From NCBI GenBank assembly GCA_902788805.1, contig CADALO010000008.1:1-64000 (forward strand): a stretch of 64,000 nt of DNA, written 5' to 3'. The notes beneath the pieces were generated by a model. It saw nothing but the letters and a program-made list of their open reading frames with translations. It was not told where the DNA came from and searched no databases. A program made the translations under genes and the position numbers. Shown piece after piece: positions 18,755 through 28,198 of the stretch; within the stretch, counting starts at the first letter, position 1; each line of letters starts with the position of its first letter. The DNA is from an uncultured Bacteroidota bacterium (GTDB lineage: Bacteria; Bacteroidota; Bacteroidia; Bacteroidales; P3).

Positions 18755-21628
18755 CTACTTCACACCTATCGATTTGTATATCAACTCTTGTATGTCGGTT
18801 CGGATATTCATCGATGCGAGTTTGTTGGGCGAAGCAGATGGGTAGACGCGATTGGAGAGGAAGATGTAGACAAGATTGTACTGCGGGTCGACCCATACCA
18901 TTATGCCTGTGAAGCCTGTGTGACCGAAGCTGCTTTGCGAAGCCATAGGAGCTATGTGAGTGCTGCGACCAGAGATGAAAGGCTTGTCGAATCCAAGGGC
19001 ACGGCGGTTTCCTTGTGCGGCGAAGTGCCTTGAATTGAAGGTGTTGAAAGTCTCTGTGGAAATATATTGCTGCCCGTCGAAGCGTCCCGAGTCGAGCATC
19101 ATCTGATAGAGTCGGAAGAGGTCGTTGGCCGTCGAGAAGAGTCCTGCGTGGCCGGCAATGCCACCCATAGCGGCGGCGTTGGGGTCGTGGACATATCCTC
19201 GCAGTTGCTGTTTGCGGAACGATTTATCGAACTCGGTGGGGGCAATTCTTTCGAGTGCAATGCCGTGTTGCAGAGGTTGGAAACAGGTGTTGTCCATACC
19301 CAGCGGGCCATAGAATTGCTGTTGCATAAAGATGTCCAGCGACTGGCCGCTGACCCTCTGAACGAGGTCGGCCAACAGGATGAATCCCAAGTCGCTATAG
19401 AGGTATTTCTGCTTTTTCTCGAGCTGGCTTTGAGCTATCTGAATCAGCATATTCTTGCGATAGTCTTCTTTGATATAAGTGTTCTCACCGATAGCGACAT
19501 AGCCTTCGCCCGGATTGTCGCCGACGAAGAAGGCGTTGTCCTCTGTCGCGCCTTTCCAATAGGCATCGAACGCCTTGAGGCGTGCAAAGTGCGAGAGCGC
19601 CTGTTTGACAGTGATATTCTTCTTATTAGTGTGTTTCAGGTATGGGAGGTATTTGGACAGCCGGTCGTCGAGCGATATTTTGCCTGCATCCACCAGCTTC
19701 ATCACGGCGAGGTTTGTCGCCGATGTCTTGGTGAGCGAGGCGAGGTCGTAGACGGTATTGGTGTCCATCAACGGCGCGTTTGGGTCGTAGGTTTGGCGTC
19801 CGTAGCAGCGGTTGTATACCACTTGGCCGTCCTTTGCCACCAGTATTTGGCATCCAGGATAGGCCTTTTGTTTGATGCCGTTCAGGGCAATGGCATCGAT
19901 TTGGTGGAAGCAGACGGTGTCCATACCTGCCTGTTGCAGAGCGTCGTAAGGGGAAGGCAGAGGTTTCGGGCCGGGCTTCAGCGAGGTTCCCTCGCGATAG
20001 CCGCCCGAGGTGACGGGCAGTTTGCCCTCGAACGGCGTTGTGCCGTAGAGTGCGCCGGGGACAGCCTCGATGACTTCCGTCATATTCTGGTAGGCCATAA
20101 CGATGGTCGACGGACAGCTCTGGTCGTCTTTGGGGAACGACTCAAGGATATAGGGCGAGCCATAAACGACGAGGATGGATGTAACGTCCTCGATGGCAGC
20201 TATTTGCTTGATGAGAGCTATGCTTTCTTTCGATACGCCATAGTTGTTGGACGAGCTGAGGGTGCCGTAGAGCGACATCACCACCGTTCCAGCGTTCTTG
20301 ATGCGGTTGCCAAGTTGGTCGGTGAGTTTCGTTATGGCAGTGTCGCAGTTGCCAAGAGCAACGTTTACAACTTGTTGACCCTGTTTGAGAGGCAGTGCGT
20401 AGGCATCGTTTCTGACGAGGGTGAGGGCTTTCTGGGCCATCATTTGTGTTATCTGCCTGCATCGGCGGTTGTCGGCGGCAGAGGGAGCCGAAAGCTTGCT
20501 GAAGTCGGCCTTGTCGAGGCCGCAGAGGTATTTCTCACGCAGTATGCGGTGGCAGCGGTCGTCGATCATTTTGGCAAATTCAGGGTCGCGTTTGGCTTCG
20601 GCCACGACTGCGTCGATGGTTTTGACGACATCGATAGGCAGGAGGATAACGTCGGAACCGGCGCGGATTGCGCGGATAGCCCCTTCGCCGTCTTTGTAGT
20701 TGTTGGAGACGGCCTTCATATCGATGCCGTCGGTGAAGACAAGTCCGTCGAAGGCCATCTGTTGCCTAAGGATGGGCAGCACGATGCGTTCCGAGAGCGA
20801 CGAGGGCATATTAGGCCTGTCGTCGATGGCGTTGACTTGCAGGTGAGCCACCATCATTCCGCGTATTCCGTTGTCTGCCAGGTGCTGGAAAGGAAAGAGG
20901 TCAATGCTGTCTATGTAGGCTTTCGTGTGGTTGATGACAGGCAGGTCGAGGTGGCTGTCGACGTCGGTGTCTCCGTGTCCCGGAAAGTGCTTGCCGACGG
21001 CAATGGTGCCTGCACGCTGCATACCGCGGGCATAGAAAGCCGACTTGCGAGCGACACGTTTCTTGTTCTCGCCGAACGAGCGGCATCCGATGACGGGGTT
21101 GAGAGGGTTGTTGTTGATGTCGCACACCGGGGCGAAGTTGATATGGATGCCCATCTTGCTGCACTGTCGTCCCACCTCCTCACCAAAGCGTTCGATAAGG
21201 GTGTCGTTAGTTCGAGAGAGAGCGCCCATAAGCATCTGTCTTGGAAAGGAATAGCAGTCGGTAAGCCTCATACCGAGTCCCCATTCGGCGTCGATGGTGA
21301 CGAGCAGAGGGATGTCAGAGAGGTGCTGGTAGCGCTTGGTGCGTTCAATCTGTTCGGTGGCAGTGCCTTTGAAGAAGCAGATGCCTCCCACGCCGAGTTT
21401 TGAGAAATTCTTTTCGAATTCGTGCCGCAGTTTGTTGTTTTTGAAGCTGAGCGGAGCTCGGACGAACATCAGTTGCGCCACCTTTTCCTCGAGCGAGAGG
21501 TGCTTCATTTTCTTGTCGGCATATCTGTCGGCGGCTGATTGGTCGATGTCGGTCTGGGCGTAGGCTGCTGTCAGCGAGGCAAATACGAGTAGGGCGAAGA
21601 GTGCTGCTTTCAAAGATGTACGAATCAT
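18755..21628 (-). CDS. GH3 beta-N-acetylglucosaminidase fused to a serine beta-lactamase-like hydrolase
   Basis: A 957-residue exported protein (signal peptide ending AYAQ). Residues about 35-370 are a glycoside hydrolase family 3 domain of NagZ type, with KHFPGHGDTDVDSH near 210 and the nucleophile region FTDGIDM near 295. A linking domain follows. Residues about 595-950 form a class C beta-lactamase/DD-peptidase domain with SLTK, YSDLGF and HTG motifs. It probably trims peptidoglycan sugars and peptides in the periplasm; the pairing is known in Bacteroidota. The frame is open from a TTG at 21634, but the ATG at 21628 gives the normal signal peptide. Confidence 0.92.
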   Translation of the reverse strand: MIRTSLKAALFALLVFASLTAAYAQTDIDQSAADRYADKKMKHLSLEEKVAQLMFVRAPLSFKNNKLRHEFEKNFSKLGVGGICFFKGTATEQIERTKRYQHLSDIPLLVTIDAEWGLGMRLTDCYSFPRQMLMGALSRTNDTLIERFGEEVGRQCSKMGIHINFAPVCDINNNPLNPVIGCRSFGENKKRVARKSAFYARGMQRAGTIAVGKHFPGHGDTDVDSHLDLPVINHTKAYIDSIDLFPFQHLADNGIRGMMVAHLQVNAIDDRPNMPSSLSERIVLPILRQQMAFDGLVFTDGIDMKAVSNNYKDGEGAIRAIRAGSDVILLPIDVVKTIDAVVAEAKRDPEFAKMIDDRCHRILREKYLCGLDKADFSKLSAPSAADNRRCRQITQMMAQKALTLVRNDAYALPLKQGQQVVNVALGNCDTAITKLTDQLGNRIKNAGTVVMSLYGTLSSSNNYGVSKESIALIKQIAAIEDVTSILVVYGSPYILESFPKDDQSCPSTIVMAYQNMTEVIEAVPGALYGTTPFEGKLPVTSGGYREGTSLKPGPKPLPSPYDALQQAGMDTVCFHQIDAIALNGIKQKAYPGCQILVAKDGQVVYNRCYGRQTYDPNAPLMDTNTVYDLASLTKTSATNLAVMKLVDAGKISLDDRLSKYLPYLKHTNKKNITVKQALSHFARLKAFDAYWKGATEDNAFFVGDNPGEGYVAIGENTYIKEDYRKNMLIQIAQSQLEKKQKYLYSDLGFILLADLVQRVSGQSLDIFMQQQFYGPLGMDNTCFQPLQHGIALERIAPTEFDKSFRKQQLRGYVHDPNAAAMGGIAGHAGLFSTANDLFRLYQMMLDSGRFDGQQYISTETFNTFNSRHFAAQGNRRALGFDKPFISGRSTHIAPMASQSSFGHTGFTGIMVWVDPQYNLVYIFLSNRVYPSASPNKLASMNIRTDIQELIYKSIGVK

Positions 21629-21646
21629 AATCAAAGAATTAAAAAA

Positions 21647-21673
21647 ATAGCGTCGGGGAGTCCCTGACGCTAT
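21647..21673 (-). terminator. Terminator of the HU gene
   Basis: ATAGCGTC-GGGGA/TCCC-TGACGCTAT stem followed on the minus strand by a run of seven T residues. It lies 22 bp after the HU stop and 19 bp before the start of the GH3 fusion gene. Confidence 0.8.
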
Positions 21674-21695
21674 TATGCATTAGTAATGATAAAAA

Positions 21696-21980
21696 TTACT
21701 TAACGTTGTCTTTCACCTCAACGAGGAAAGTCTTGGCGGGTTTGAAAGCGGGGATGTTGTGTGCAGGAACGATAACGGAGGTGTTCTTGCTGATGTTGCG
21801 ACCCGTTTTCTCGGCGCGGCGCTTGATGATGAAGCTGCCGAAACCACGCAGGTAGACGTTCTCGCCACCGATCATAGCGTCCTTAACGGTTGACATAAAT
21901 TCTTCGACAACGGCCAAAACAGCCACTTTTTCAATACCGGTCTTCTCGGAGATGGAAGCCACAATTTCTGCTTTTGTCAT
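21696..21980 (-). CDS. HU/IHF-family DNA-binding protein
   Basis: A 94-residue nucleoid protein. It starts MTKAEIVASISEKTGIEKVAV and has the beta-arm region GGENVYLRGFGSFIIKRR followed by GRNISKNTSVIVPAHNIPAFKPAK, the family's DNA-bending signature with the intercalating proline region. It binds and bends DNA as a dimer. HU versus IHF subunit cannot be decided from sequence. A TATCTTTG box lies about 60 bp upstream and a strong terminator follows, so it is a single-gene transcript. Confidence 0.95.
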   Translation of the reverse strand: MTKAEIVASISEKTGIEKVAVLAVVEEFMSTVKDAMIGGENVYLRGFGSFIIKRRAEKTGRNISKNTSVIVPAHNIPAFKPAKTFLVEVKDNVK

Positions 21981-22036
21981 AATAATTTACAAATTTTAAT
22001 TTTGATGTTTTAATATTTTCATTTCAAATCGGACTG

Positions 22037-22044
22037 CAAAGATA
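22037..22044 (-). promoter_or_regulatory. -7 element of the HU gene
   Basis: CAAAGATA on the plus strand, TATCTTTG on the minus strand, 57 bp before the ATG. No convincing -33 box. Confidence 0.5.
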
Positions 22045-22360
22045 TGCAAAAAAAATGTAACTTGAACTTTTTTCTTGAAAAAAAAACTTGCGGATGTGTC
22101 GAGATATGATTTTTGAGGTATTGTATTGTGTTGATTTATAGTTTAATAGTATACTTTTGTTCAATTGTTTGTTTTTCAATATTATTCACGTATTGTAGTT
22201 GTTGTCGTGATGCGAAATCAAGTCGAAACGCTTTGAAAAAAAACAAAATAGGACTTGAGTATTTTTTTTTGCTGTGAAGTTGGTGATGGCAGATTTTGGG
22301 GTTGGATAAGGAATGTTTTCGGTAAGGAATCGCGAGGTGATTGGGTTGTATTTGGGAGGG

Positions 22361-22477
22361 ACCAACTCCGGTCGTTGTACAATACTTGTACAATTGTTGT
22401 CCGCTTGTTGTCCGCTTTTCAATTGTACATATATTGTACAAATAGCGGACAACAAGCGGACAACAACCGGAGTTGGT
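22361..22477. repeat. 11-bp iteron palindrome, copy B (variant modules)
   Basis: Ends ACCAACTCCGG and CCGGAGTTGGT as in copies A and C. The inner 11-bp iterons are of two kinds: TGTACA type (two in each half) and TTGTCCGC type (two in each half). The paired TTGTCCGC iterons at 22396-22415 are exactly complementary to 22445-22464. The order differs between halves, so copy B is not a full palindrome. It lies between the divergent HU gene and the gene at 22661, upstream of both predicted promoters. Confidence 0.88.
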
Positions 22478-22629
22478 CCCGTGAAGGGCTGGAAATGAAT
22501 CTGTTATGCCGTTTGGGTGGTATTCTGGCCGTCCCGATAGCAAAGTGGTGAACAAGAACAAAGGCCGGGTGGTGTTGCGCATTGACGATGGATATTTATT
22601 TGTTTTATGGTTTATTTTAGAAAAAGTTG

Positions 22630-22637
22630 TATATTTG
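22630..22637 (+). promoter_or_regulatory. -7 element for the gene at 22661
   Basis: TATATTTG, 23 bp before the ATG, followed by an A/T-rich leader. No clear -33 box at the expected distance. Confidence 0.5.
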
Positions 22638-22660
22638 CAAAATAAATAAATAATATAAAA

Positions 22661-23149
22661 ATGGGTGTTACTATTTCAAAAACAAGGAGTAGTGCGCGTG
22701 TGATGCTTATTGACGCGGTGCTGCTGGCGTTTATTTGTGCTGTTCCGGCGTTGTCGCACGTGTTTGCGATACCGTTTTACAAGTTGAACCCTATGGCGAT
22801 GTGTCTGCTGGCGGGGATGCTGCTGGTGCGTTGGAAGGGGAATGGCTATTTGCTGGCGGTGCTGCTGCCGGTGGTGAGTATGCTGGTGAGCGGGATGCCT
22901 GTGCCGGCGGTGTGTGTTTGTATGGTGACCGAGTTGCTGACGGTGGTGGGTGTCTACGATTTGTTGGAACGTAGAGCCGGTGCTTTTGTGTCGATTCTTG
23001 CGGCGTTGCTGTCGGGCAAGGTAGTGTTCTATCTGCTGAAGACCGTTCTGGTGGCGCCTGCCGTACTTATAGGCACGAACGTGTGGTTGCAGCTGGCTGT
23101 GATTGCCGTGTTTGGAGCGCTGTTTGCAATGATTAAGCGTAGGAGATAG
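22661..23149 (+). CDS. Small polytopic membrane protein, possibly an ECF transporter S component
   Basis: A 162-residue, very hydrophobic protein with about five to six helices and a basic C-terminal end (IKRRR). The size, helix count and a stretch NPMAMCLLAGMLLVRWKG fit the substrate-binding S components of energy-coupling-factor vitamin transporters, but no specific vitamin family is recognisable and no EcfA/EcfT genes are nearby. It precedes the T9SS type B gene by only 9 bp, so they may share a transcript. Confidence 0.5.
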   Translation: MGVTISKTRSSARVMLIDAVLLAFICAVPALSHVFAIPFYKLNPMAMCLLAGMLLVRWKGNGYLLAVLLPVVSMLVSGMPVPAVCVCMVTELLTVVGVYDLLERRAGAFVSILAALLSGKVVFYLLKTVLVAPAVLIGTNVWLQLAVIAVFGALFAMIKRRR

Positions 23150-23158
23150 ACGGAGTAG

Positions 23159-25477
23159 ATGGGAACCAGGAATGTTATATCTGTTGTTGTTTTTTTGCTG
23201 TGCGGTCTTTCGTTGAGGGTTGCGGGGCAGAATATGACTACAATGGGGACTGACTTTTGGTTTTCGTTTGCTGAGGGTAGGATTGAGGCCGAGATGTGTG
23301 TTACGGTGACGGGTACTCGCGCCTGCACGGGATTGTTGACAAATCCTAACACCGGTTGGACCCGCGCATTCACTGTTCCTGCAAACGGCAGTGTGAATAT
23401 TATGATTGACACATTGCAGGCCTACAACACGGTGCCAGGTGTGATCAAAAACAAAGGTATGCATTTGGTGACGACGGATGAGGTGTCGGTTTATGCGAGC
23501 AATTTTCTCCAGACTTCATTCGATGCCACGTTTGTAATGCCGACGGAAGCCCTTGGCAATGAGTATATGGTTCAGACTTTTGAGTCTTGTCACACGGGCG
23601 ATCCGTCGGAGTTTTTGATTGTTGGGGTTGAGGACAACACGGTTGTCGACATTTTTCTGCCTACAAGTCAGAGCGCTGAGACGGTGACGCTTATGGCCGG
23701 ACAGTGTTATATGATGCAAAATGCCATAGATATGGATTTCAGCGGCACAAAGATAAAGTCGCGCGATTGCAAGCGTATTGCAGTGTTCAACGGTCATTTG
23801 TGTGCGCATATTCCAAAGCAGACAGGCACTTGCTGCGATCATTTGTTTGAGCAGAGTGTTCCTGTCAAGTACTGGGGAAGGGAGTTTGTGGCTACGATGG
23901 CGAGCAATCATAACGGTGATTATGTGAAGGTGACGTCGTTTTATGACAATTGCACTGTATGGGTTGACGGTAGTCCGTTGGCCGTTTTGCAATCTGGCGA
24001 GAGTTGCAACTTTAGTATGACAAATTATCAGCACAGTCAATATATAAAGACATCGAAGCCCGCAATAGTATACACGTATATGATGAGCAAGAATATCGCC
24101 GGTCCGAACGGGGACCCCTCTATGGTGTTGATTCCGCCAATAGAGCAGCGGTTGATGGATGTGACGTTTGTAAACTATAACAATGCGACGCAGTTGACAT
24201 CCGCCCATTTTGTGAATGTTGTCGCAAGTACTGCTGATGTTGCCGATATTTATTTGGATGACAATTCTTTGGGCAATTTTTTTAGTGTTGTGTCTGGGAA
24301 TGCTGATTACTCGTATGCCAGGGTGCCTGTAGGTACTGGCACACATAGGCTGAGAAGTGAAGGGAACGACGGCTTCGTTGCATACGCATACGGCGTTGGT
24401 GGGAATGAGAGTTACGGCTATGCGGTGGGTTTTTCCACTCGGCCGCTCAACGGCAGGATTTATGTGAACGATGTGCTGATGGGATATGCAGATACGATGT
24501 ATGTTTGTGTGGGAGACAGTGTGGGGGTGTGTGCTTTGTTCAGTGACACTGTTGAAAAGGAGGGATGGAATAGGGACGGAGTGCTGTTTTCGACCAATGA
24601 CACGGTTATGATTACAAGCAATGTGGCGGACACGATGGCTATGAGTTTTGTTTATAGTTCTATATTTGAATGTACTACGACAGACACTCTGATGGCGTAT
24701 GTGGTGTTCCGCGAAAAAGCGGTGTATGAGTTCGACAGCTTGGCTTGCGGGTTGGAACTGCAATGGAACGGCGTTACGTGCGACAGCTCGGGTGTCTATC
24801 AAAGTCATTTTACCGGTGCCAATGGCTGTGACAGTACGGTTATAATGCATCTTTCTGTCAATGGAGACAGTTACAGCTATATTGAATACAGCGGATGTGA
24901 CAGTGTGGAAATAAACGGAGTGGCTTATTATTCAGACGACACGGTAGGGGTGGCGACATACACTAACCATATCGGGTGCGACAGTGTTGTATATGCTTGT
25001 TTGAAGGTTCATCCTTCATATTTGAATGACATTTATGTAAACATCGATGCTGGTGACACGTTGGTTTGGATTGATGGCGGTAGGTATTATGATGATTCTG
25101 TCAGGCCTATTTTTGTCTATCAAACGGTGTATGGTTGTGACAGTGTGCTCAGGCTTATCTTGCATTTAGCCGATCCACCGGCTTTGCCCGTTGCGGACAG
25201 TTCGGCCATTTGGATTCCAAATGCCTTTATGCCAAACGAGAGCAGCAATAATATTTTTAAAGTGTTTGGGAGCGATTTGAAAGAGGTCCACGTTTGGATA
25301 TATAACCGATGGGGTAATTATGTGACAGATTTTGATGGATTGAGCTCGGGTTGGGACGGTAGGTGCAATGGCAAAGAGTGCAAAGAAGATGCTTATGTTT
25401 ATTTGATTGAGTATAAAACAAATGCATCACCAGGGATTTTACAAAAAAAGATTGGTACAGTATTATTACTGAAATGA
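23159..25477 (+). CDS. IgGFc-binding-like surface protein with type B T9SS sorting domain
   Basis: A 772-residue secreted protein. After a signal peptide (ending VAGQ) comes GTDFWFSFAEG, typical of the IgGFc-binding N-terminal domain family, extending to about residue 430. Residues about 525-670 contain repeated GCDS(T/V)V motifs common in Bacteroidota cargo proteins. The C-terminal 85 residues are a gliding-motility-associated (type B) T9SS sorting domain: IWIPNAFMPNESSNNIFKVF, WIYNRWGN, GWDGRCNGK, DAYVYLIEY. It should be exported by T9SS and displayed or released. Binding of host IgG is not implied by the domain name. GC content is lower than in the genes before 22000. Confidence 0.88.
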   Translation: MGTRNVISVVVFLLCGLSLRVAGQNMTTMGTDFWFSFAEGRIEAEMCVTVTGTRACTGLLTNPNTGWTRAFTVPANGSVNIMIDTLQAYNTVPGVIKNKGMHLVTTDEVSVYASNFLQTSFDATFVMPTEALGNEYMVQTFESCHTGDPSEFLIVGVEDNTVVDIFLPTSQSAETVTLMAGQCYMMQNAIDMDFSGTKIKSRDCKRIAVFNGHLCAHIPKQTGTCCDHLFEQSVPVKYWGREFVATMASNHNGDYVKVTSFYDNCTVWVDGSPLAVLQSGESCNFSMTNYQHSQYIKTSKPAIVYTYMMSKNIAGPNGDPSMVLIPPIEQRLMDVTFVNYNNATQLTSAHFVNVVASTADVADIYLDDNSLGNFFSVVSGNADYSYARVPVGTGTHRLRSEGNDGFVAYAYGVGGNESYGYAVGFSTRPLNGRIYVNDVLMGYADTMYVCVGDSVGVCALFSDTVEKEGWNRDGVLFSTNDTVMITSNVADTMAMSFVYSSIFECTTTDTLMAYVVFREKAVYEFDSLACGLELQWNGVTCDSSGVYQSHFTGANGCDSTVIMHLSVNGDSYSYIEYSGCDSVEINGVAYYSDDTVGVATYTNHIGCDSVVYACLKVHPSYLNDIYVNIDAGDTLVWIDGGRYYDDSVRPIFVYQTVYGCDSVLRLILHLADPPALPVADSSAIWIPNAFMPNESSNNIFKVFGSDLKEVHVWIYNRWGNYVTDFDGLSSGWDGRCNGKECKEDAYVYLIEYKTNASPGILQKKIGTVLLLK

Positions 25478-25505
25478 AATAAAAAAACTAAAAACATAAT
25501 ATAAA

Positions 25506-26876
25506 ATGAATGTAGCGATTATACTTGCTGGAGGCGTTGGCAGCCGTTTGGGTTATTCGACACCGAAGCAGTTTCTGAAAGTGGCAGGAAAGACTGTTAT
25601 AGAGCACACGATAGATGTGTTTGACAAAAACGGTTTGATTGATGAGATTGCGGTTGTAATACATCCGTCGTATGTAGACGAGATGGAGGGTATTGTTGTC
25701 CGCAACCAGTGGAAGAAGGTCAAGCGTATACTGAAGGGCGGCAACGAGCGCTATATGTCGACGCTTTCTGCAATTGAGGCGTACAAGGGTTGTGGAGACT
25801 GCAATATGATATTCCACGACGCAGTGCGGCCCTTGGTGAACAACCGAATAATCAAGGACGTGGTAGAGGCATTGGAGAAGTATGATGCGGTGGATGTGGC
25901 GGTTCCGGCTACAGATACTATAATAGAGGTGGATGAAGAGGGACGATATATAGACAAGATTCCGAAGCGCAAGTTGCTGCGCAGGGGCCAGACTCCTCAA
26001 GCGTTCAAGTACGATGTTGTTGCAAGAGCATACGAGAAAGCGCTGAAAGATCCGGACTTTGTGTCTACTGACGACTGCGGCACGGTGGTGAAGTATCTGC
26101 CTGAAGTGAAGACGTATGTAGTGGAGGGTGAGGAGTCGAATATGAAGTTGACATACAAGGAGGATTTGTTCCTATTGGATAAACTGTTCCAGCTACGCTC
26201 GACGACATTGCACGAAGAGACGGATTTTGCTCAGTTCAAAGGGAAAGTCATTGCGGTTTTCGGGGGTAATTCGGGTATTGGCAAGGAGCTTGTCGATATG
26301 GCGAGAAGTAACGGAGCAGAGGTCTTTTCGTTCTCGCGCAGTACGACTGGCACGGATATCTCGCAGAGGGACAATGTCGAGAAGGCTTTGGCAGAGGTTG
26401 CGGAGAAATGTAACGGCCGGATAGACTTTGTCGTTGACAGTGCAGCTATACTATCAAAGGAGCCATTGATTACAATGGATGAGAAATTTATAGACACAAT
26501 AATACGCACCAACTATGATGGTATGGTGAATGTGGCAATGGCTGCTTTTCCGTATTTGAAGAAGAGCCACGGTCAATTGCTGCTGTATACGTCCAGTTCG
26601 TATACTCGAGGACGTGCGATGTACAGCATTTACTCTTCGACAAAGGCCGCTGCAGTTAATTTTATGCAGGCACTTGCACAGGAATGGGATTGCTATGGAA
26701 TAAGGGTTAATGTAATCAATCCAGAACGAACAAACACTCCTATGCGTACCAAGAACTTTGGCATTGAGCCTCCCGAGACGTTGCTGAAAGCAGAGGAGGT
26801 CGCCGAAGTGTCGTTAAAGACTTTGCTGCTTGACATAACGGGTCAGGTTGTTGATGTGAAAATCAAGAAGAGTTGA
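25506..26876 (+). CDS. Bifunctional polyol-phosphate cytidylyltransferase/reductase (Bcs1/Acs1-like)
   Basis: A 456-residue fusion. Residues 1-230 are an IspD/TarI-type cytidylyltransferase (ILAGGVGSRLG and PKQFL at 7-24, HDAVRPL at 104-110). Residues 245-455 are a short-chain dehydrogenase: cofactor loop GGNSGIG (253-259), catalytic Ser in SSS (363-365) and Tyr376-x3-Lys380. This layout matches H. influenzae Bcs1/Acs1, which reduces ribulose 5-phosphate to ribitol 5-phosphate and makes CDP-ribitol. The polyol is inferred from that match. The phosphotransferase gene begins 2 bp after the stop. Confidence 0.85.
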   Translation: MNVAIILAGGVGSRLGYSTPKQFLKVAGKTVIEHTIDVFDKNGLIDEIAVVIHPSYVDEMEGIVVRNQWKKVKRILKGGNERYMSTLSAIEAYKGCGDCNMIFHDAVRPLVNNRIIKDVVEALEKYDAVDVAVPATDTIIEVDEEGRYIDKIPKRKLLRRGQTPQAFKYDVVARAYEKALKDPDFVSTDDCGTVVKYLPEVKTYVVEGEESNMKLTYKEDLFLLDKLFQLRSTTLHEETDFAQFKGKVIAVFGGNSGIGKELVDMARSNGAEVFSFSRSTTGTDISQRDNVEKALAEVAEKCNGRIDFVVDSAAILSKEPLITMDEKFIDTIIRTNYDGMVNVAMAAFPYLKKSHGQLLLYTSSSYTRGRAMYSIYSSTKAAAVNFMQALAQEWDCYGIRVNVINPERTNTPMRTKNFGIEPPETLLKAEEVAEVSLKTLLLDITGQVVDVKIKKS

Positions 26877-26878
26877 CA

Positions 26879-28198
26879 ATGGGGAGTGCGGATACATCAC
26901 TGAAGTACAGGTTACGGTTGATTTGGGCATACAAAGATGTTTTGCGCAACCATTTTGAGCCTTTTTTCAAGTTTTATGCGAAAAGGTTCAGAAAACATCA
27001 GAAACTTGCCGCCGAACGGCTTGAAGGGAAGGATTGCATAGAAGTTGCCTTTCTGCTGACCATTCCGGGGATGTGGAAGTCGGATTATCTGTTTCGTGCA
27101 TTGAGGGACAATCCGAAATATCACCCGTATGTTGTTGTTTATCCGTATTCAGTATTCAAGGGTTTTGACAAGAAGGAGGTGGATGCGACGGTAGAGCGCA
27201 CAAAACATTTTATTGAAGATAAGGGCTTTGAATGCATAGTGCCTTATGATGCCAAGCGTGGTGTATGGAGTGATATAAGAAAGACTTTGAGTCCAGATAT
27301 CGTGGTTTTTACAACTCCATACAAAGATGTTCCGCCTCAGTTCTTTATTTATAATTTCCGAGATGTTTTGACGTGCTATGTGCCTTATGGCTTTTCGTCG
27401 CTCAACCTGTTCAGGGTCAATTACGATTTGATTTTCCACAATCTTGTGGGTATTCATTTCGTTGAGACTGAGATACATCGCGAGACGGCAATGGCACATT
27501 CGCGCAACAAGGGAGAGAACGTCGTGGTTTCAGGTTATCCTGGAACAGAAGTTTTTTTGCATAAGGATTATATTCCAAGCGAGGTGTGGAAAGAGCAGGA
27601 GACACCAAAGAAGAGGATTATATGGGCTCCTCATCATACCATTGACGGCGACTTTGCTATCTCGTCGTTTTTACTTTTCTGTGATGCAATGCCACAGATA
27701 GCTAAAGAGTTTGCGGACAAGGCACAGTTTGTATTCAAGCCTCATCCACTTCTTAAGTTCAAACTGCAGCAGATATGGGGCGTTAAGAAGACAGAAGAGT
27801 ATTATGGTCAATGGAAAGAAATGCCAAATGGACAACTGGAAGAGTCGATGTATGTCGATTTGTTTTTGACATCGGATGCAATGATTCACGATTGTGGTTC
27901 TTTTACCACTGAGTATATGTTTACCCGTAAACCGGTGATGTATCTTGTCAAAGAATATGATTTTGTTGACAAATTCAGTCCTTTTGGCCTGATGGCGTTT
28001 AACAATCACTATCACGGTAAGACAGTGGAGGATGTGCGGAATTTTGTTTCTGATGTCGTGATAAAGGGCGACGACACTATGCGAGAACAGCGAGAAGCTT
28101 TTTTCAAACAGTATCTTGCACCTCGAGATGGCAAATTGCCATCGGAGAAAATAATAGAAATTCTTAATGCTGCAATTAAGGGAGAGGTTATAAAATGA
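26879..28198 (+). CDS. CDP-glycerol/CDP-ribitol phosphotransferase family protein
   Basis: A 439-residue protein of the TagB/TagF/TarL (glycerophosphotransferase) family. The C-terminal half has the GT-B-like motifs FKPHPLLKF and SDAMIHDCGSFTTEYMF followed by KPVMYLV, where family members bind the CDP-polyol donor. No signal peptide; membrane association through basic patches is usual. It follows the CDP-polyol synthase by 2 bp and overlaps glf by 4 bp, so its donor is most likely the product of the upstream enzyme. The ATG at 26879 is preferred to the TTG at 26873, which overlaps the upstream stop. Confidence 0.85.
   Translation: MGSADTSLKYRLRLIWAYKDVLRNHFEPFFKFYAKRFRKHQKLAAERLEGKDCIEVAFLLTIPGMWKSDYLFRALRDNPKYHPYVVVYPYSVFKGFDKKEVDATVERTKHFIEDKGFECIVPYDAKRGVWSDIRKTLSPDIVVFTTPYKDVPPQFFIYNFRDVLTCYVPYGFSSLNLFRVNYDLIFHNLVGIHFVETEIHRETAMAHSRNKGENVVVSGYPGTEVFLHKDYIPSEVWKEQETPKKRIIWAPHHTIDGDFAISSFLLFCDAMPQIAKEFADKAQFVFKPHPLLKFKLQQIWGVKKTEEYYGQWKEMPNGQLEESMYVDLFLTSDAMIHDCGSFTTEYMFTRKPVMYLVKEYDFVDKFSPFGLMAFNNHYHGKTVEDVRNFVSDVVIKGDDTMREQREAFFKQYLAPRDGKLPSEKIIEILNAAIKGEVIK

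Noticed and set aside
19067..21403. Long plus-strand open frame (778 codons) opposite the GH3 fusion gene
   Set aside because: The minus strand encodes a clear two-domain enzyme with all catalytic motifs; the plus frame has no domain and arises from codon bias of the real gene. The same applies to 29822-32080 opposite alaS.
25506..26240. IspD of isoprenoid synthesis
   Set aside because: The domain is fused to a short-chain dehydrogenase and sits beside a CDP-polyol phosphotransferase; the Bcs1-like role fits better, though not proven.
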